A stretch of 64,000 nucleotides of DNA from Micromonospora endolithica (GCF_003626595.1 NZ_RBAK01000002.1:124001-188000); one strand, 5' to 3'. Positions 1 to 10,854 are shown, counted from the first letter of the stretch. Program-made: numbers and translations. The notes: generated by a model from the letters alone, not told the origin.

Positions 1-149
1 CCCAGGTCCTCGGTCGCACCCGGGTCCTCGGTCGTGCCCAGGTCCTTCGTGGCGTCATGGTCCTTCGTGGCGGCTGGGCCGTCGGTGCCGGTCCCGGCGC
101 GCGTCCGTTCCGCCCCGGTCCGCCCGTCCGGCTCGTTGCGCTCGCTCAT
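1..149 (-). CDS. N-terminus of an unidentified protein, cut by window edge
   Basis: The first 49 codons of a reverse-strand gene are present; the rest lies outside the window. The ATG follows a strong GGGAGGG ribosome site 7 nt upstream. The visible N-terminus is hydrophilic and probably disordered, with degenerate hexapeptide-like repeats of the form (A/T)T(K/E)D(L/P)G. No fold can be assigned. In related actinomycetes a DUF3093 membrane protein and dut lie beside the DUF4193 gene, so a DUF3093 protein with a disordered N-terminus is a context guess only. Confidence 0.5.
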   Translation of the reverse strand, partial: MSERNEPDGRTGAERTRAGTGTDGPAATKDHDATKDLGTTEDPGATEDL

Positions 150-293
150 GGATACGCCCTCCCGATGCGACCGCCGCCGACGCGACGGTGGCCCGTCACG
201 AGTCAAGCAGGTCCCCCGGGAGGTCGCACGGCGACCGGAGCAAGCGGCGGCCCCGTCGAGGGAGCCGCCGCCGGTGTCGGTGTCGCGTTCGGG

Positions 294-590
294 TCAGACG
301 CACTCGCGGCAGATCAGTTCGCCGTTACGCTCGACGGCGAGCTGGCTGCGGTGGTGCACCAGGAAGCAACGCGCGCAGCGGAACTCGTCCTGCTGCATCG
401 GCAGAACCTTGACCGTGAGTTCCTCGTCGGCCAGATCGGCGCCGGGCAGCTCGAAGCTCTCAGCCACCTCGGCCTCGTCGACGTCCACGGCGCCCGACTG
501 TGAGTCGACCCGCCGGGCCTTGAGCTCTTCCAGGCTGTCCTCGCCGAGGTCGACCTCGTCGCGACGCGGGGCGTCGTAGTCGGTGGCCAT
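294..590 (-). CDS. DUF4193 family zinc-ribbon protein
   Basis: This 98-residue acidic protein matches the small actinobacterial DUF4193 family, whose function is unknown. The N-terminal half is rich in Asp and Glu. The C-terminus holds two CxxC pairs (CARC and CREC) about 20 residues apart, the usual spacing for a zinc ribbon. I chose the MATDYD start because a GGGAG ribosome site lies about 10 nt upstream; an upstream in-frame extension is Arg-rich and lacks a site. The next gene downstream on the same strand is the partial gene at the window edge. Family assignment is confident, role is not known. Confidence 0.85.
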   Translation of the reverse strand: MATDYDAPRRDEVDLGEDSLEELKARRVDSQSGAVDVDEAEVAESFELPGADLADEELTVKVLPMQQDEFRCARCFLVHHRSQLAVERNGELICRECV

Positions 591-1010
591 CGGTTTCACT
601 CTCCCATATCGATGTTGTCGCTTCCGGTTGTAACGCCGGACGACGCTGTTTCGGTTCCGCTGGCCGGCCACCACTTGTGTCGGTCACCCGACCCGGCTGG
701 CGCCGGGACCGGAGCCGCCAGAGAACTCCTCCAGCGAGGCGCGGTACCTTACCCCCCCATTGGGCGTGGCATGTATACCGCCCTCGTGGCTGAGATGTAC
801 GCCCCTGCACGCGAAGTTGTTCCCAATGTGACTCAGGCGACACGAAGATAGGGGTAGTACTACCCGGTTCCCGGTTGGCGCGCCGGCATGTCCGGCTGTT
901 TCCACGCGACAGCCGGACAACCGTTAACCTCAGCGGCGTACTCGACGGCCGACGCGGGGCGGCCCGACCGCCCGGCCGCCGCCATCCACCCTCTGTCCGG
1001 GAGCGCCCTG
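591..1010. other. Divergent intergenic region with two perfect dyads
   Basis: This 420-bp gap separates the DUF4193 gene (reverse) from the LytR_C gene (forward), so it should hold both promoters. Two perfect inverted repeats are visible: a 14-bp palindrome at 852-865 (GGGTAGTACTACCC), and 11-bp arms TGTCCGGCTGT/ACAGCCGGACA at 889-919 with a 9-nt loop. A -10-like TAACCT lies at 924-929 without a convincing -35. The dyads could be operators or a leader hairpin. No RNA gene is recognised. Confidence 0.45.
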
Positions 1011-1541
1011 ATGAGCTTTGCGCGAGTGCGAGCACTCGTTGTGGTCGGTCTGCTGGCGGCGCTGGCCCTGGTCTTCGTGGTCGTCGCCCTGGTCCGCGAC
1101 ACCCAGCGCGACGCGGGCGCCGCCGGTGGCTGCCCGGAGGGCTGGCCGCTGGCCGACGTCGCTCTGCGCGAGTCCAAGGACGTCAAGCTCAACGTCCTCA
1201 ACGGCACCGACCAGCCCGGACTGGCCGGCAAGATCGCCGACGACTTCCGTAACCGCAAGTTCCAGGTGAAGAAGACCGGCGACCAGAAGAACAAGATCGA
1301 CGACGTCGCCCTGCTCCGGTACGGGCCGAAGGGGGTGGGTTCGGCACACCTGCTGCGCGCCTACTTCCTGGACGACGCCAAGTACGAGTACGACCCCAAG
1401 CGCAAGGACGACACCGTCGACGTGGTGCTGGGTGGGTCCTTCCAGCAGCTCGCCACCACCACCGAGGTCAACCAGTCCCTCGGCGACCTGGGCTCGCCGA
1501 TCGCCCCGCCCGGTTCCTGTCCGGCTCCCGTCGAGGATTGA
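1011..1541 (+). CDS. LytR C-terminal domain (LytR_C) membrane-anchored protein
   Basis: The 176-residue protein has one N-terminal membrane segment (about residues 8-29) followed by an extracytoplasmic domain. The segment [20 protein letters not shown] is typical of the LytR_C domain (PF13399), which is found at the C-terminus of LytR-CpsA-Psr wall ligases and as stand-alone anchored proteins. The catalytic LCP domain is absent, so ligase activity is not expected; a role at the cell wall is inference. The ATG has GGGAG about 8 nt upstream. It converges on suhB across a strong shared hairpin. Confidence 0.8.
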   Translation: MSFARVRALVVVGLLAALALVFVVVALVRDTQRDAGAAGGCPEGWPLADVALRESKDVKLNVLNGTDQPGLAGKIADDFRNRKFQVKKTGDQKNKIDDVALLRYGPKGVGSAHLLRAYFLDDAKYEYDPKRKDDTVDVVLGGSFQQLATTTEVNQSLGDLGSPIAPPGSCPAPVED

Positions 1542-1560
1542 CCCCCGGCGGCGCCGGACG

Positions 1561-1591
1561 CCCCTGACCGGCGGCAGCCGCCGGTCAGGGG
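1561..1591. terminator. Bidirectional hairpin between LytR_C gene and suhB
   Basis: A perfect 14-bp stem (CCCCTGACCGGCGG and its complement) with a 3-nt loop. It lies between convergent genes, and its right arm contains the suhB stop codon. There is no T-tract, as is common in high-GC actinobacteria. Confidence 0.7.
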
Positions 1592-2406
1592 CCGCCGGAG
1601 GCGTCGAGGTCGGCGAGGCGGGCGTGCAGGGGCTCGAACAGCGCCGCCGGGGCCGCGACGACCATGTCCGGACCGGCCGGAACGCCGCGCAGTCCGTCCA
1701 CCCGCAGTCCCGCCTCGCTGGCCACCAGTCCGCCCGCCGCGAGGTCCCAGGCCGCGAGCCCCTTCTCGAAGTACGCGTCCACCCGGCCCTCGGCCGCGTA
1801 GCAGAGGTCGATCGCGGCGGCGCCGAGCCGGCGGATGTCCCGTACCTGCGTGATCAACTCGGCGACCACGCGGGCCTGGTGCGCCCGGCGGCGCGGGTCG
1901 TACCCGAAGCCGGTGGCCACGAGCGCCTGACCGAGATCGGTCTCGGTGGAGCCGCGCAGCCGCTGCCCGTCGCGCCACGCGCCACCGCCGGCGGTGGCCG
2001 TCCACTCGTCGCCGGTGCTCGCGTTGCGCACCACGCCGGCGACGACCGTGCCGTCCACCTCGGCCGCCAGCGAGACGGCGAAGTGCGGCAGTCCGTAGAG
2101 GTAGTTCACGGTGCCGTCGATCGGGTCGACGATCCACCGGACCGCGCCCGGACCGGTCGCGCCGGCCGCACCCGCGCCGTACTCCTCACCGAGCACGGCG
2201 TCGCCGGGCCGCAGCTCGCGGAGGGCGGCGATCACCTGCCGCTCCACCGCCCGGTCGGCGGCGGTCACCACGTCGGTGGCCGTGCTCTTCGTGGCGGCCA
2301 CCGAGACTCCCTCGGCCCGCATCCGGTACGCGGTGGCCGCGGCGTCCCGTGCCACCTCGACCGCGATCGTGAGCAACTGCTGCGGCGTGGGCGCCGGGCG
2401 ATCCAT
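1585..2406 (-). CDS. suhB: Inositol-1-monophosphatase family protein
   Basis: This 273-residue enzyme of the lithium-sensitive phosphatase family is expected to hydrolyse myo-inositol 1-phosphate or a related sugar phosphate in a Mg2+-dependent reaction; in actinomycetes inositol feeds mycothiol and phosphatidylinositol synthesis. The metal-binding motifs are all visible: GEE at residues 73-75, DPIDGT at 94-99, and WD at 220-221 followed by the family signature glycines. I start at MDRPAP because GGGGACG lies just upstream; an 18-residue extension has no ribosome site. It is divergent from the principal sigma gene, an arrangement seen in other actinomycetes. Exact substrate is not determined by sequence. 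Confidence 0.9.
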   Translation of the reverse strand: MDRPAPTPQQLLTIAVEVARDAAATAYRMRAEGVSVAATKSTATDVVTAADRAVERQVIAALRELRPGDAVLGEEYGAGAAGATGPGAVRWIVDPIDGTVNYLYGLPHFAVSLAAEVDGTVVAGVVRNASTGDEWTATAGGGAWRDGQRLRGSTETDLGQALVATGFGYDPRRRAHQARVVAELITQVRDIRRLGAAAIDLCYAAEGRVDAYFEKGLAAWDLAAGGLVASEAGLRVDGLRGVPAGPDMVVAAPAALFEPLHARLADLDASGGP

Positions 2407-2544
2407 TCGTTCGTCCCCTTTCCGCACGTCCGGGGTGTCGCGGATCGCGCGCGCTATCATCCTTGCAAAGTCCAGATCCGCGCCGAATCGGCGGTCCCAC
2501 CGCCGGTGCGCCGTGCGCCGCAGGATGATCGCCGCAGACGGCGT

Positions 2545-2550
2545 TACAAT
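2545..2550 (+). promoter_or_regulatory. Possible -10 element for sigA
   Basis: TACAAT matches the actinobacterial -10 consensus and lies 142 nt upstream of the sigA GTG in the 285-bp suhB/sigA gap. No good -35 is seen 16-19 bp upstream, so support is weak. Nothing else is recognisable in this gap. Confidence 0.25.
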
Positions 2551-2691
2551 TCACCCTGCCCACGCGCCACGGACCGCCAGCGACCGGCGGGCCGGGGACA
2601 CGAGGGTCCTCAACGACATCGTCCGGCATCGCACTCCGCGCCGTGCTGGACGACCCGGCCGTGCTCGCTCTTCGCCTCCGGAAGGTCATTC

Positions 2692-4299
<1,608 letters not shown>

Positions 4300-4365
4300 C
4301 GCAGATCGTCAACCGAGCGTGTCGTTTTGGACACCAGGTGTGCAACGTCTGATGGTGATCACATG

Positions 4366-4488
4366 GTTGCACGATTGTGATCGTTGACGTGGCACCCTTG
4401 GTGCACGGCACACTGTCGGTGCCATGTGTGACCTCGGTCCCCCGCGGGCACACAGGGAAGGCAGCGCCCGGAGCGGGTGTTGCACGAT
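4366..4488 (+). promoter_or_regulatory. Repeated decamer GTTGCACGAT upstream of the DUF7455 gene
   Basis: GTTGCACGAT occurs at 4366-4375 and again at 4479-4488, with inverted partial copies (TGCAACG near 4341, GCAACG at 4495-4500). A TTGACG hexamer near 4384 could be a -35 element. The arrangement suggests a regulator binding region in the 244-bp sigA/DUF7455 gap, but no regulator can be named. Confidence 0.35.
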
Positions 4489-4543
4489 AGGTGAGCAACG
4501 ACCGAAGAGAGTGTTCATCGGTGACGACCAGAGGAGGAAGGCG

Positions 4544-4777
4544 ATGACCCCGACCCTCACGCCGCCGCCCGAGACGGTGGCTCCCCCAGCCGCCGATGAA
4601 CGGTGCGACCGCTGCAACGCCGCCGGCAAGCTCCGGATCACCCTCTCGGGTGGGAGTGAGCTGGTGTTCTGTGGACACCACGCGAACAAGTACGCGGAGG
4701 ATCTCGTGAAGATCACCGTCCGGTACGCGGCAGACCCGGAGTTCAGCTGGCGTGGCGCCGATCTGATGGCGAACTGA
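4544..4777 (+). CDS. DUF7455 small zinc-binding protein
   Basis: This 77-residue protein has a CDRC pair and a downstream CGHH cluster, a plausible CxxC/CxxH zinc site, and the shape of the actinobacterial DUF7455 family often found just after hrdB. Function is unknown. The ATG is preceded by GAGGAGGAAG, a near-ideal ribosome site. A strong hairpin follows 18 nt after the stop, so it probably ends its own transcript. Confidence 0.8.
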   Translation: MTPTLTPPPETVAPPAADERCDRCNAAGKLRITLSGGSELVFCGHHANKYAEDLVKITVRYAADPEFSWRGADLMAN

Positions 4778-4795
4778 ATCCGCAATCCGACATAG

Positions 4796-4833
4796 AGCCG
4801 GCCGGGCCCCATCAGGGGCCCGGCCGGCTCTTT
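4796..4833 (+). terminator. Strong intrinsic terminator
   Basis: A perfect 15-bp stem (AGCCGGCCGGGCCCC with its complement), loop ATCA, then CTTTCC. It lies directly downstream of the DUF7455 gene. Confidence 0.85.
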
Positions 4834-4835
4834 CC

Positions 4836-4989
4836 AACCCTCCCCCACCGCCCCACCCACCCTGCCCGCCGCGATCTTGCACTTTCTGTCAGGACAAAAC
4901 CCCATGAAAGCCCCGAGTCGGCGACCAAAAGTGCAAGATCGCGAGGGGCGAGTGGCGGGGGCCGGGGGCCGGGGGGTGGGGGGTGGGGG
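4836..4989. repeat. Foldback intergenic repeat, family A copy 1
   Basis: The core is an inverted repeat with 16-bp perfect arms CGCGATCTTGCACTTT at 4870-4885 and its complement at 4928-4943, around a 42-nt loop. It is flanked by a C-rich tract on the left (4836-4869) and runs of G on the right (4950-4989), so the whole unit can fold back. A second, related copy lies at 40160-40342. It fills the gap between convergent genes and its G tract touches the helicase stop codon. Confidence 0.8.
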
Positions 4990-6723
4990 TTACAGGGTCT
5001 GGACGGTGGCGATGCGTTCCTCGAGCTGTTCGATGGTCGCCTGGGCGCTGGGTGGGCCGCCGCAGAGCCGGCGCAGCTCGGCATGGATCTTGCCGTGCGG
5101 TTGACCGGTGCGGTGGTGGCGAGCGGCCACCAGGGCGTTCAGCTGGCGCCGTAGCGCCACCCGACGCTGGGCGGCACTCATCGGTACCGGAGGGGCGGTG
5201 GGGGCGGCAGCGGCCGGCTCAGCGGTCCGGGCGGCCGTGCGGCGGCGTTGCGCGGCCAGTTGCTCGGCCTGCCGCTTGGTGAGCAGCAGCGAGACCTGGT
5301 CGGCGGTGAGAAGGCCGGGCAGGCCGAGATATTCCTCCTCCTCCGGCGTGCCGGCCTGGGCCGCCGTGCCGAACGAGGCGCCGTCGAAGATGACCTGGTC
5401 CAGTTCGGCGGTCGCGGACAGCGCGGCGAACCGCTTCTCCAGCTCCCCGCTGGCCTGCTCGTCGCGCTGGGCGCGCTCCAGCAGGCCGTCGTCGAAACCG
5501 TCGTCGTCCTTCGGCTTGCCCAGCACGTGGTCGCGTTCGGCCTCCATCTCGCTGGCGAGTCCCAGCAGGTGCGGCACGCTGGGCAGGAAGACCGAGGCGG
5601 TCTCGCCGGGCCGGCGGGCCCGGACGAACCGGCCGATCGCCTGGGCGAAGTAGAGCGGGGTGCTGGCGCTGGTCGCGTACACCCCGACGGCCAGCCGGGG
5701 GATGTCGACGCCCTCGGACACCATCCGGACCGCCACCAGCCACCGCTGGTCGGACGCCCCGAACGTCGCGATCCGCGCGGACGCGCCGACGTCGTCGGAG
5801 AGCACCACCGCGGCGCGCTCGCCGGTGACCTGCTCGATGAGCTTCGCGTACGAGCGGGCGGTCTGCTGGTCGCTGGCGATGACGAGCCCGCCGGCGTCCG
5901 GCATGCCGGCGTTGCGCAGGACGGTCAGCCGGGCGTCGGCGGCCCGCAGCACCTGCGGCATCCAGTCGCCGGCCGGGTCCAGTGCGGTACGCCAGGCCTG
6001 CGCCACGAGATCCTGGGTCATCGGCTCGCCCAGCCGCGCCGCCAGTTCCTCGCCGGCGTTGGTCCGCCACCGGGTCTCCCCGGAGTACGCGAGGAAGAGC
6101 ACCGGGCGGACGACACCGTCGCGCAGGGCGTCGGAGTAGCCGTACACCGAGTCGGCTCGGGAGCGCAGCAGGCCGTCGCCGCCCCGCTCGTAGGTGACGA
6201 ACGGGATGGGGTTGTCGTCGGAGCGGAACGGCGTACCGGTGAGCATCAGCCGGCGCTCGGCGCCCTCGAAGGCGGCCTTGACCCCGTCGCCCCACGAGCG
6301 GGAGTCGCCGGCGTGGTGGATCTCGTCGAGGATCACCAGGGTGCGGCGGGTGAGGGTACGCCGCCGGTGCACCAGCGGAGCCATCCCCACCTGGGCATAC
6401 GTGACGACGGCACCGTGGAAGTCGGCGGCGGAGTGCAGGTCGGCGTTGCGGAAGGCGGCGTCTAGCTGGATGCCCACCCGGGCGGCGGAGTCCGCCCACT
6501 GGCTCTTCAGGTGCTCGGTGGGGGCGACCACGGTCACCGCGTCGACGGTGCCGTCGGCCAGCAGCTCGGCGGCGATCCGCAGGGCGAAGGTGGTCTTGCC
6601 GGCGCCGGGGGTGGCCACGGCGGTGAAGTCGGGGTCGCGCCGCCGGAGGTACTCCACCAGCGCCTTGCGCTGCCACGCGCGTAGGGCGGGGAACGTCTCG
6701 ATCGCCGGCATGCGGGCCGCCAC
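4990..6723 (-). CDS. DEAD/DEAH-box superfamily 2 helicase
   Basis: The 577-residue protein has the motifs of an SF2 helicase or translocase of the type III restriction/XPB-like group: Walker A TPGAGKTT at residues 38-45, DEIH at 133-136, motif III LTGTPFRSD, and motif VI QAIGRFVRARRPGE. The C-terminal 120 residues are charged and contain no known nuclease motif. It should use ATP to move on or unwind nucleic acid; the partner is unknown. I chose the GTG four codons before the first Met because GAGAGGAG lies 5 nt upstream. It is not next to a restriction methylase, so restriction is unlikely. Confidence 0.88.
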   Translation of the reverse strand: MAARMPAIETFPALRAWQRKALVEYLRRRDPDFTAVATPGAGKTTFALRIAAELLADGTVDAVTVVAPTEHLKSQWADSAARVGIQLDAAFRNADLHSAADFHGAVVTYAQVGMAPLVHRRRTLTRRTLVILDEIHHAGDSRSWGDGVKAAFEGAERRLMLTGTPFRSDDNPIPFVTYERGGDGLLRSRADSVYGYSDALRDGVVRPVLFLAYSGETRWRTNAGEELAARLGEPMTQDLVAQAWRTALDPAGDWMPQVLRAADARLTVLRNAGMPDAGGLVIASDQQTARSYAKLIEQVTGERAAVVLSDDVGASARIATFGASDQRWLVAVRMVSEGVDIPRLAVGVYATSASTPLYFAQAIGRFVRARRPGETASVFLPSVPHLLGLASEMEAERDHVLGKPKDDDGFDDGLLERAQRDEQASGELEKRFAALSATAELDQVIFDGASFGTAAQAGTPEEEEYLGLPGLLTADQVSLLLTKRQAEQLAAQRRRTAARTAEPAAAAPTAPPVPMSAAQRRVALRRQLNALVAARHHRTGQPHGKIHAELRRLCGGPPSAQATIEQLEERIATVQTL

Positions 6724-6950
6724 GGAAGCTCCTCTCCGACCGCTCGGGGAGCGGACCCCGGCCGAGGGCCACGGGTGCCGCCGCCCATGAAAACGCCCCC
6801 GCGCAGAAGATGCCGCGAAGGCTGGCTCAGCATAACCAGCCCGGCTCCGCGAACCCACTCAACACCACGTTGGTCACATCTGCCTCGCCCACTCCACCAG
6901 CGGTGGTCATGAACCTGTTGTCCCGACACGCCACGCGGGAGCCGGCGGGA

Positions 6951-7571
6951 TCAGGGGCGGGCCGGGGCTACCGGGGCGGACCAGCGGCGGCGCAGCGACA
7001 CCAGGCGCAGCAGGAAGACGAACGCGGCGGCGGCGGTGAGCCAGCCGGCGTTGGTACGGCCGAGGGCGTCCAGCACGGCGACCAGCACCGCGCCGGCGAG
7101 GGCGGCCACCGCGTAGATCTCCCGGCGCAGCACCACCGGGATCTCGGCGGTCAGCAGGTCCCGCCCGAGACCGCCGCCGATGGCGGTGAGCATCCCGATC
7201 ACGCAGGCGCCGACGGCCGGCACCTGGGCGTCGAGGGCCTTGAGGGTGCCGGTGACGGTGAACAGGCCGAGTCCGGCGGCGTCGAGCACCAGCACGGTGG
7301 TGCGCAGCCGGGCGAACTGGGGGTGGAGCCGGAACACGACCGCGGCGGTCACCGCGGCGGTGGCCGCGTACCGCCAGTCGGCGAAGGCCAGCGGCGGGGC
7401 CTCGTCGATGACCAGGTCCCGGAAGATTCCGCCGCCGAGGGCGGCCACGAAGCCGACGAAGACGACGCCGAAGAGGTCGAGTCGTTTGGCCACCGCCGCC
7501 GAGGCACCGGAGGCGGCGAAGACCGCGACCCCGGTGAGGTCTGCCAGGAGTAGGGCGGTGGAGATGTTCAC
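6951..7571 (-). CDS. TRIC-type cation channel family protein (UPF0126)
   Basis: This 206-residue, mostly hydrophobic protein has about seven predicted membrane segments and two internal repeats, each with a glycine-rich turn GGG(I/L)xRD (near residues 46-52 and 131-137). That is the signature of the YadS/YicG/TRIC family, whose characterised members are trimeric K+-permeable channels. Ion selectivity here is inferred. It stands alone between the helicase and the DUF3039 gene, on the same strand as both. Confidence 0.88.
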   Translation of the reverse strand: MNISTALLLADLTGVAVFAASGASAAVAKRLDLFGVVFVGFVAALGGGIFRDLVIDEAPPLAFADWRYAATAAVTAAVVFRLHPQFARLRTTVLVLDAAGLGLFTVTGTLKALDAQVPAVGACVIGMLTAIGGGLGRDLLTAEIPVVLRREIYAVAALAGAVLVAVLDALGRTNAGWLTAAAAFVFLLRLVSLRRRWSAPVAPARP

Positions 7572-7611
7572 GGGCGCAGGTTACGCGGGCGGCACCGCCG
7601 CCCGCCCTGGT

Positions 7612-7830
7612 TCACCCGGCCATCGACTCGTAGATCTCCTTGCACTTCGGGCAGACCGGCGAGCCGGGCTTGGCCGCCTTGGTCACCGGAAAGGTCTCGC
7701 CACAGAGCGCCACCACGTAGGTGCCCATGACGGCACTCTCGGCGATCTTCTCCTTGCGGACGTAGTGGAACATCTCCGGACCGGTGTCCGCGTCCTTCAG
7801 CTCCGGCCGCTCGAGAACCTCTGTGCTCAC
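7612..7830 (-). CDS. DUF3039 family protein
   Basis: This 72-residue protein contains the DUF3039 core: an N-terminal [11 protein letters not shown] segment, then HYVRK, and a C-terminal ALCGE ... CPKCKEIY cluster whose three cysteines could bind zinc. Function is unknown and the family is widespread in actinobacteria. The GTG start follows GGAGGTGCACAC, a good ribosome site. It is transcribed divergently from psuG with only 81 bp between them. Confidence 0.85.
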   Translation of the reverse strand: MSTEVLERPELKDADTGPEMFHYVRKEKIAESAVMGTYVVALCGETFPVTKAAKPGSPVCPKCKEIYESMAG

Positions 7831-7911
7831 GTGTGCACCTCCAACCGTCAAGTCTGGCAGGTCACCACCCCCAGGTCCACTACGGGCCCGGCCCACCGGC
7901 GACGTACGGTG

Positions 7912-8844
7912 ATGATCGTGACCAACTTTCACTTCCGTCTCGGGACCGAGGTCGACGAGGCGCTGCGCGCCGGCCGTCCGGTGGTCGCCCTGGAGAGCAC
8001 GATCGTCTCGCACGGCCTGCCCCGGCCGGACAACCTGCACGTCGCACGGCGGATCGAGGCGACCGTACGGGAAGCGGGCGCGGTGCCGGCCACCATCGGC
8101 ATGGTCGGCGGCCGGCTCGTGGTGGGTCTCGACGACGCCGAACTGACCCGGCTCGCCACCGTCGACGGTGTGGCCAAACTCTCCGTACGCGACCTCGCTG
8201 TCGCCGCCGCGACCGGCGCGGACGGCGCCACCACCGTCGCCGCGACCAGCGCGGTGGCCACCGCGGCCGGGATCGGGGTGTTCGCCACCGGCGGCCTCGG
8301 CGGCGTGCACCGGGAGGCGGCGCAGACCTTCGACGAGTCCGCCGACCTGGTCACCCTGGCCCGTACGCCGATCGCGGTGGTCTGCGCCGGGGTGAAGTCG
8401 ATCCTCGACGTGGGCGCCACCCTGGAACGGCTGGAGACGCTCGGCGTGGGCGTGGTGGGCTACCGCACCCGCCGCTTCCCCGGCTTCTACCTGACCGACG
8501 CGGGCTTCGACCTGGACTGGTCGGTGGACTCGCCGGAGCAGGTCGCCGCCGTGCTGGCCGCCCGGCGACAGCACGGGGTGCAGAGCGGCGGGCTCATCGT
8601 GGCCAACCCCCTGCCGGTGGACGAGCAGCTCGATCCGGCCCTGCACGACCGGACGCTCGCCGAGGGCCTGGCCCTGCTGGAGCGCGACGGGGTGACCGGC
8701 AAGGCGGTGACGCCCTACCTGCTGGCCCACTTCCACTCGGCCACCGAGGGCGCGAGCCTGGCGGTGAACGTCCGGATCATCCTGCGCAACGCCGACCTCG
8801 CCGCCCGGATCGCGGTCGCGGCGGCCCGCACCGCGTCCACATGA
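7912..8844 (+). CDS. psuG: Pseudouridine-5'-phosphate glycosidase
   Basis: The 310-residue enzyme reversibly cleaves pseudouridine 5'-phosphate to uracil and ribose 5-phosphate. Family signatures are clear: [16 protein letters not shown] near residue 24, [25 protein letters not shown] and [11 protein letters not shown], followed by CAGVKSILD. These match the PsuG/IndA fold, with the Mn2+ and substrate pocket in the central part. It shares an ATGA overlap with the next gene, a kinase, so the two form the usual salvage pair: the kinase phosphorylates pseudouridine and PsuG splits it. No strong ribosome site precedes the ATG. Confidence 0.93.
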   Translation: MIVTNFHFRLGTEVDEALRAGRPVVALESTIVSHGLPRPDNLHVARRIEATVREAGAVPATIGMVGGRLVVGLDDAELTRLATVDGVAKLSVRDLAVAAATGADGATTVAATSAVATAAGIGVFATGGLGGVHREAAQTFDESADLVTLARTPIAVVCAGVKSILDVGATLERLETLGVGVVGYRTRRFPGFYLTDAGFDLDWSVDSPEQVAAVLAARRQHGVQSGGLIVANPLPVDEQLDPALHDRTLAEGLALLERDGVTGKAVTPYLLAHFHSATEGASLAVNVRIILRNADLAARIAVAAARTAST

Positions 8845-9737
8845 CCGCGGGCCGGGTGATCGTCGTCGGGGATCTGGTCACCGACGTGGTGGCGGTGCTG
8901 GCCGGGCCGCCGGCCACCGGGTCGGACACGCCGGCCCGGATCCGCCTCACCGGCGGCGGGCAGGCGGCGAACACCGCGGCGTGGCTCGCCGCGCAGGGCG
9001 TGCCGGTGACGCTGGTCGGCGCGGTCGGCGACGACGCCGCCGGCCGGGAGCGGGTGGCGGAGCTGGCGGAGACGGGCGTGGACTGCGCGGTGACCCGGCA
9101 CCCCGGTCGGACCACCGGCACGGTGATCGTGCTGGCCGCCGGCGACGACCGCACGATGGTCACCGAACGGGGCGCGAATCTGGCGCTGAGCGCGGAGGCG
9201 GTCGACGCCGCCCTGGCCGGCGCGCCCGACGCGCGGCATCTGCACCTGTCCGCGTACACCCTGTTGGACGCCGGGTCGCGCGGCGCCGGGCTGCGCGCGC
9301 TGGCCGCCGCCCGCGAGCGCGGGCTGACCACCAGCGTCGACGCGGCCTCCGCGGCGCCGCTGCGGCGGGTCGGCGCGGCGACGTTCCTGGGTTGGGTACG
9401 CGAGGTGGACCTGCTGCTGGTCAACGCCGACGAGGCGGCGGTGCTGGCCGGCGGGCTGGACCCGGCGGCGCAGGGTCGGGCGCTGTGCGCCTCGGCCCGG
9501 CGGGTGGTCCTCAAGCGGGGGGCGGCCGGTGCGGTCTGGGTGGACCGGACCGCGACGGTCACGGTGGCGCCGGCCCGGCGGATCGCGGTGGTCGACCCGA
9601 CCGGCGCCGGGGACGCGTTCGCCGCCGGTCTGCTGGCCGCCTGGCTGGCCGGTGCCGCGCCGGAGGCGGCGCTGCGCCACGCCGGGGACCTCGGCGCGTC
9701 GGCGGTGTCCCGGATCGGCGCGCGACCGGGGAGCTGA
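8841..9737 (+). CDS. psuK: PfkB-family carbohydrate kinase, probable pseudouridine kinase
   Basis: This 298-residue sugar kinase of the ribokinase/PfkB family begins with [15 protein letters not shown], has the [13 protein letters not shown] substrate motif and the catalytic PfkB signature [18 protein letters not shown] near residue 252. Its start overlaps the psuG stop (ATGA), so it is translationally coupled to the glycosidase. In known psuGK pairs the kinase makes pseudouridine 5'-phosphate from pseudouridine released by RNA turnover. Substrate is inferred from the operon; sequence alone would allow other nucleosides or sugars. Confidence 0.85.
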   Translation: MTAGRVIVVGDLVTDVVAVLAGPPATGSDTPARIRLTGGGQAANTAAWLAAQGVPVTLVGAVGDDAAGRERVAELAETGVDCAVTRHPGRTTGTVIVLAAGDDRTMVTERGANLALSAEAVDAALAGAPDARHLHLSAYTLLDAGSRGAGLRALAAARERGLTTSVDAASAAPLRRVGAATFLGWVREVDLLLVNADEAAVLAGGLDPAAQGRALCASARRVVLKRGAAGAVWVDRTATVTVAPARRIAVVDPTGAGDAFAAGLLAAWLAGAAPEAALRHAGDLGASAVSRIGARPGS

Positions 9738-9777
9738 CCGCGCGACGTCGGCGGGCGGGCCGGCCGGCGCGGGCCGG

Positions 9778-10134
9778 TCAGGGCTCGGCGTCGATGACCC
9801 GGTGCGGACGCTCCTCGGCGGTGAGGCTCATCGGCGGCGTGTCGTCCCGGTGGCGGGGCTGGAAACGGTTGGCCAGTCGGTGCTCGTCCTTGGGCGGCCG
9901 GTCATTGGCCAGCAGCACGGCCAGCCACGGGATGAGGATCATGCCGAGACCGACCAGCGGCAGCCAGAGCCACAGCAGCGGTGCCTTGGCGCCGACCAGG
10001 ATCGCACCGACGATCACGCAGGCCACCCGGATGCCCATCATCAGCACGTACCGCTTCTGTCGGCTGGTGAGCTGGTCGTCCTGGCTGCGCGAGGCGTCGG
10101 TGATCAGGATCGGCTGGTACGCCTGACGCTTCAC
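9778..10134 (-). CDS. DUF3099 small membrane protein
   Basis: The 118-residue protein has a short basic N-terminus with the ITDA segment, two adjacent membrane helices (about residues 33-75) and a hydrophilic C-terminal tail, the layout of DUF3099 proteins of actinobacteria. Function is unknown. I chose the second of two consecutive GTG codons because it leaves a 6-nt gap after GAGGAGG. It converges on psuK and is divergent from the toxin-antitoxin pair. Confidence 0.82.
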   Translation of the reverse strand: MKRQAYQPILITDASRSQDDQLTSRQKRYVLMMGIRVACVIVGAILVGAKAPLLWLWLPLVGLGMILIPWLAVLLANDRPPKDEHRLANRFQPRHRDDTPPMSLTAEERPHRVIDAEP

Positions 10135-10239
10135 CACGGTCCTCCTCGAGGGGATTGCCCTCATCCTGTCACTCCCCGTGCGTGATCAGCGAGAATCGAC
10201 GCACCCGGTTCCGTGTTACCGCCGTGGTACGCTCGCCCC

Positions 10240-10527
10240 GTGGGCAGCAGGTTCAGCTTCACCGAGGAGGCGCTGGCCAACCTGCGGGTCTACGACGTCA
10301 CGCCGGGGGAAGTCTGGGAGGCGCTGCACAGCAGCCGGCGGGTGATCCGTCACCTGGGCGACGACGTGATGGTCGTCTACGCCGCCGCCCGCCGGGGTCG
10401 CCGGCTGGCCGTGCTGCTCGCCGAGGCCGACGGCACCGACAACGACTGGGACATCCTCTCCGCCCGGCAACTGACCGACGTCGAGGCCAAGCGCTACGAC
10501 GAGGCCGTGCGGAGAACTCGCCGATGA
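10240..10527 (+). CDS. BrnT-like toxin of a type II toxin-antitoxin pair
   Basis: The 95-residue protein shows the BrnT/RelE-superfamily pattern: an N-terminal FTEEALANL...V...EVWEAL segment, a central strand pair ending in LAVLLAEAD, and the C-terminal ILSARQLTDVEAKRYDEA motif that resembles the ISAR..xxxERxxY ending of BrnT. BrnT proteins are ribonucleases that block translation. The next gene, 12 bp downstream, encodes a ribbon-helix-helix protein, matching the toxin-first order of brnTA. The match is by pattern only; catalytic residues cannot be confirmed by eye. Confidence 0.6.
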   Translation: MGSRFSFTEEALANLRVYDVTPGEVWEALHSSRRVIRHLGDDVMVVYAAARRGRRLAVLLAEADGTDNDWDILSARQLTDVEAKRYDEAVRRTRR

Positions 10528-10539
10528 GGAGGCGCGACG

Positions 10540-10851
10540 ATGCACCGTGACGACGCGACCAAGCAGTTCCACGGCGGTGGCGACGGGTTCGCCGACCTGA
10601 TCGACGAGAGCCCGGCGGCCGAGTTGCCCACGCCGGACACCGAGTCCCCGATGGTGAGCCGCTCGGTCCGGCTGCCGCTGGAGACCTACGAGCGGGTCCG
10701 CGCCGCCGCCGACGCCCGCGGCATCGGGGTCACCACGCTGATGCGGCAGTGGATCGAGGCCGGCCTGGCCGACCTGGACGACTCGGCGACGGTCTCCCTC
10801 GCCGACGTCCGGCGGGCGCTGGCCTCGCTGTCCCGGCCCACCGCCGCCTGA
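10540..10851 (+). CDS. Ribbon-helix-helix protein, probable BrnA-like antitoxin
   Basis: This 103-residue protein has a disordered acidic N-terminus (about 37 residues), then a ribbon-helix-helix DNA-binding domain: the strand SRSVRLPLETYERVR followed by AADARGIGVTTLMRQWIEAGL. Its ATG is preceded by GAGGAGG. Directly following the BrnT-like gene, it probably neutralises it and represses the operon, although BrnA more often has its RHH domain at the C-terminus, as here. It ends only 3 bp from the convergent HhH-GPD gene. Confidence 0.65.
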   Translation: MHRDDATKQFHGGGDGFADLIDESPAAELPTPDTESPMVSRSVRLPLETYERVRAAADARGIGVTTLMRQWIEAGLADLDDSATVSLADVRRALASLSRPTAA

Positions 10852-10854
10852 GCG

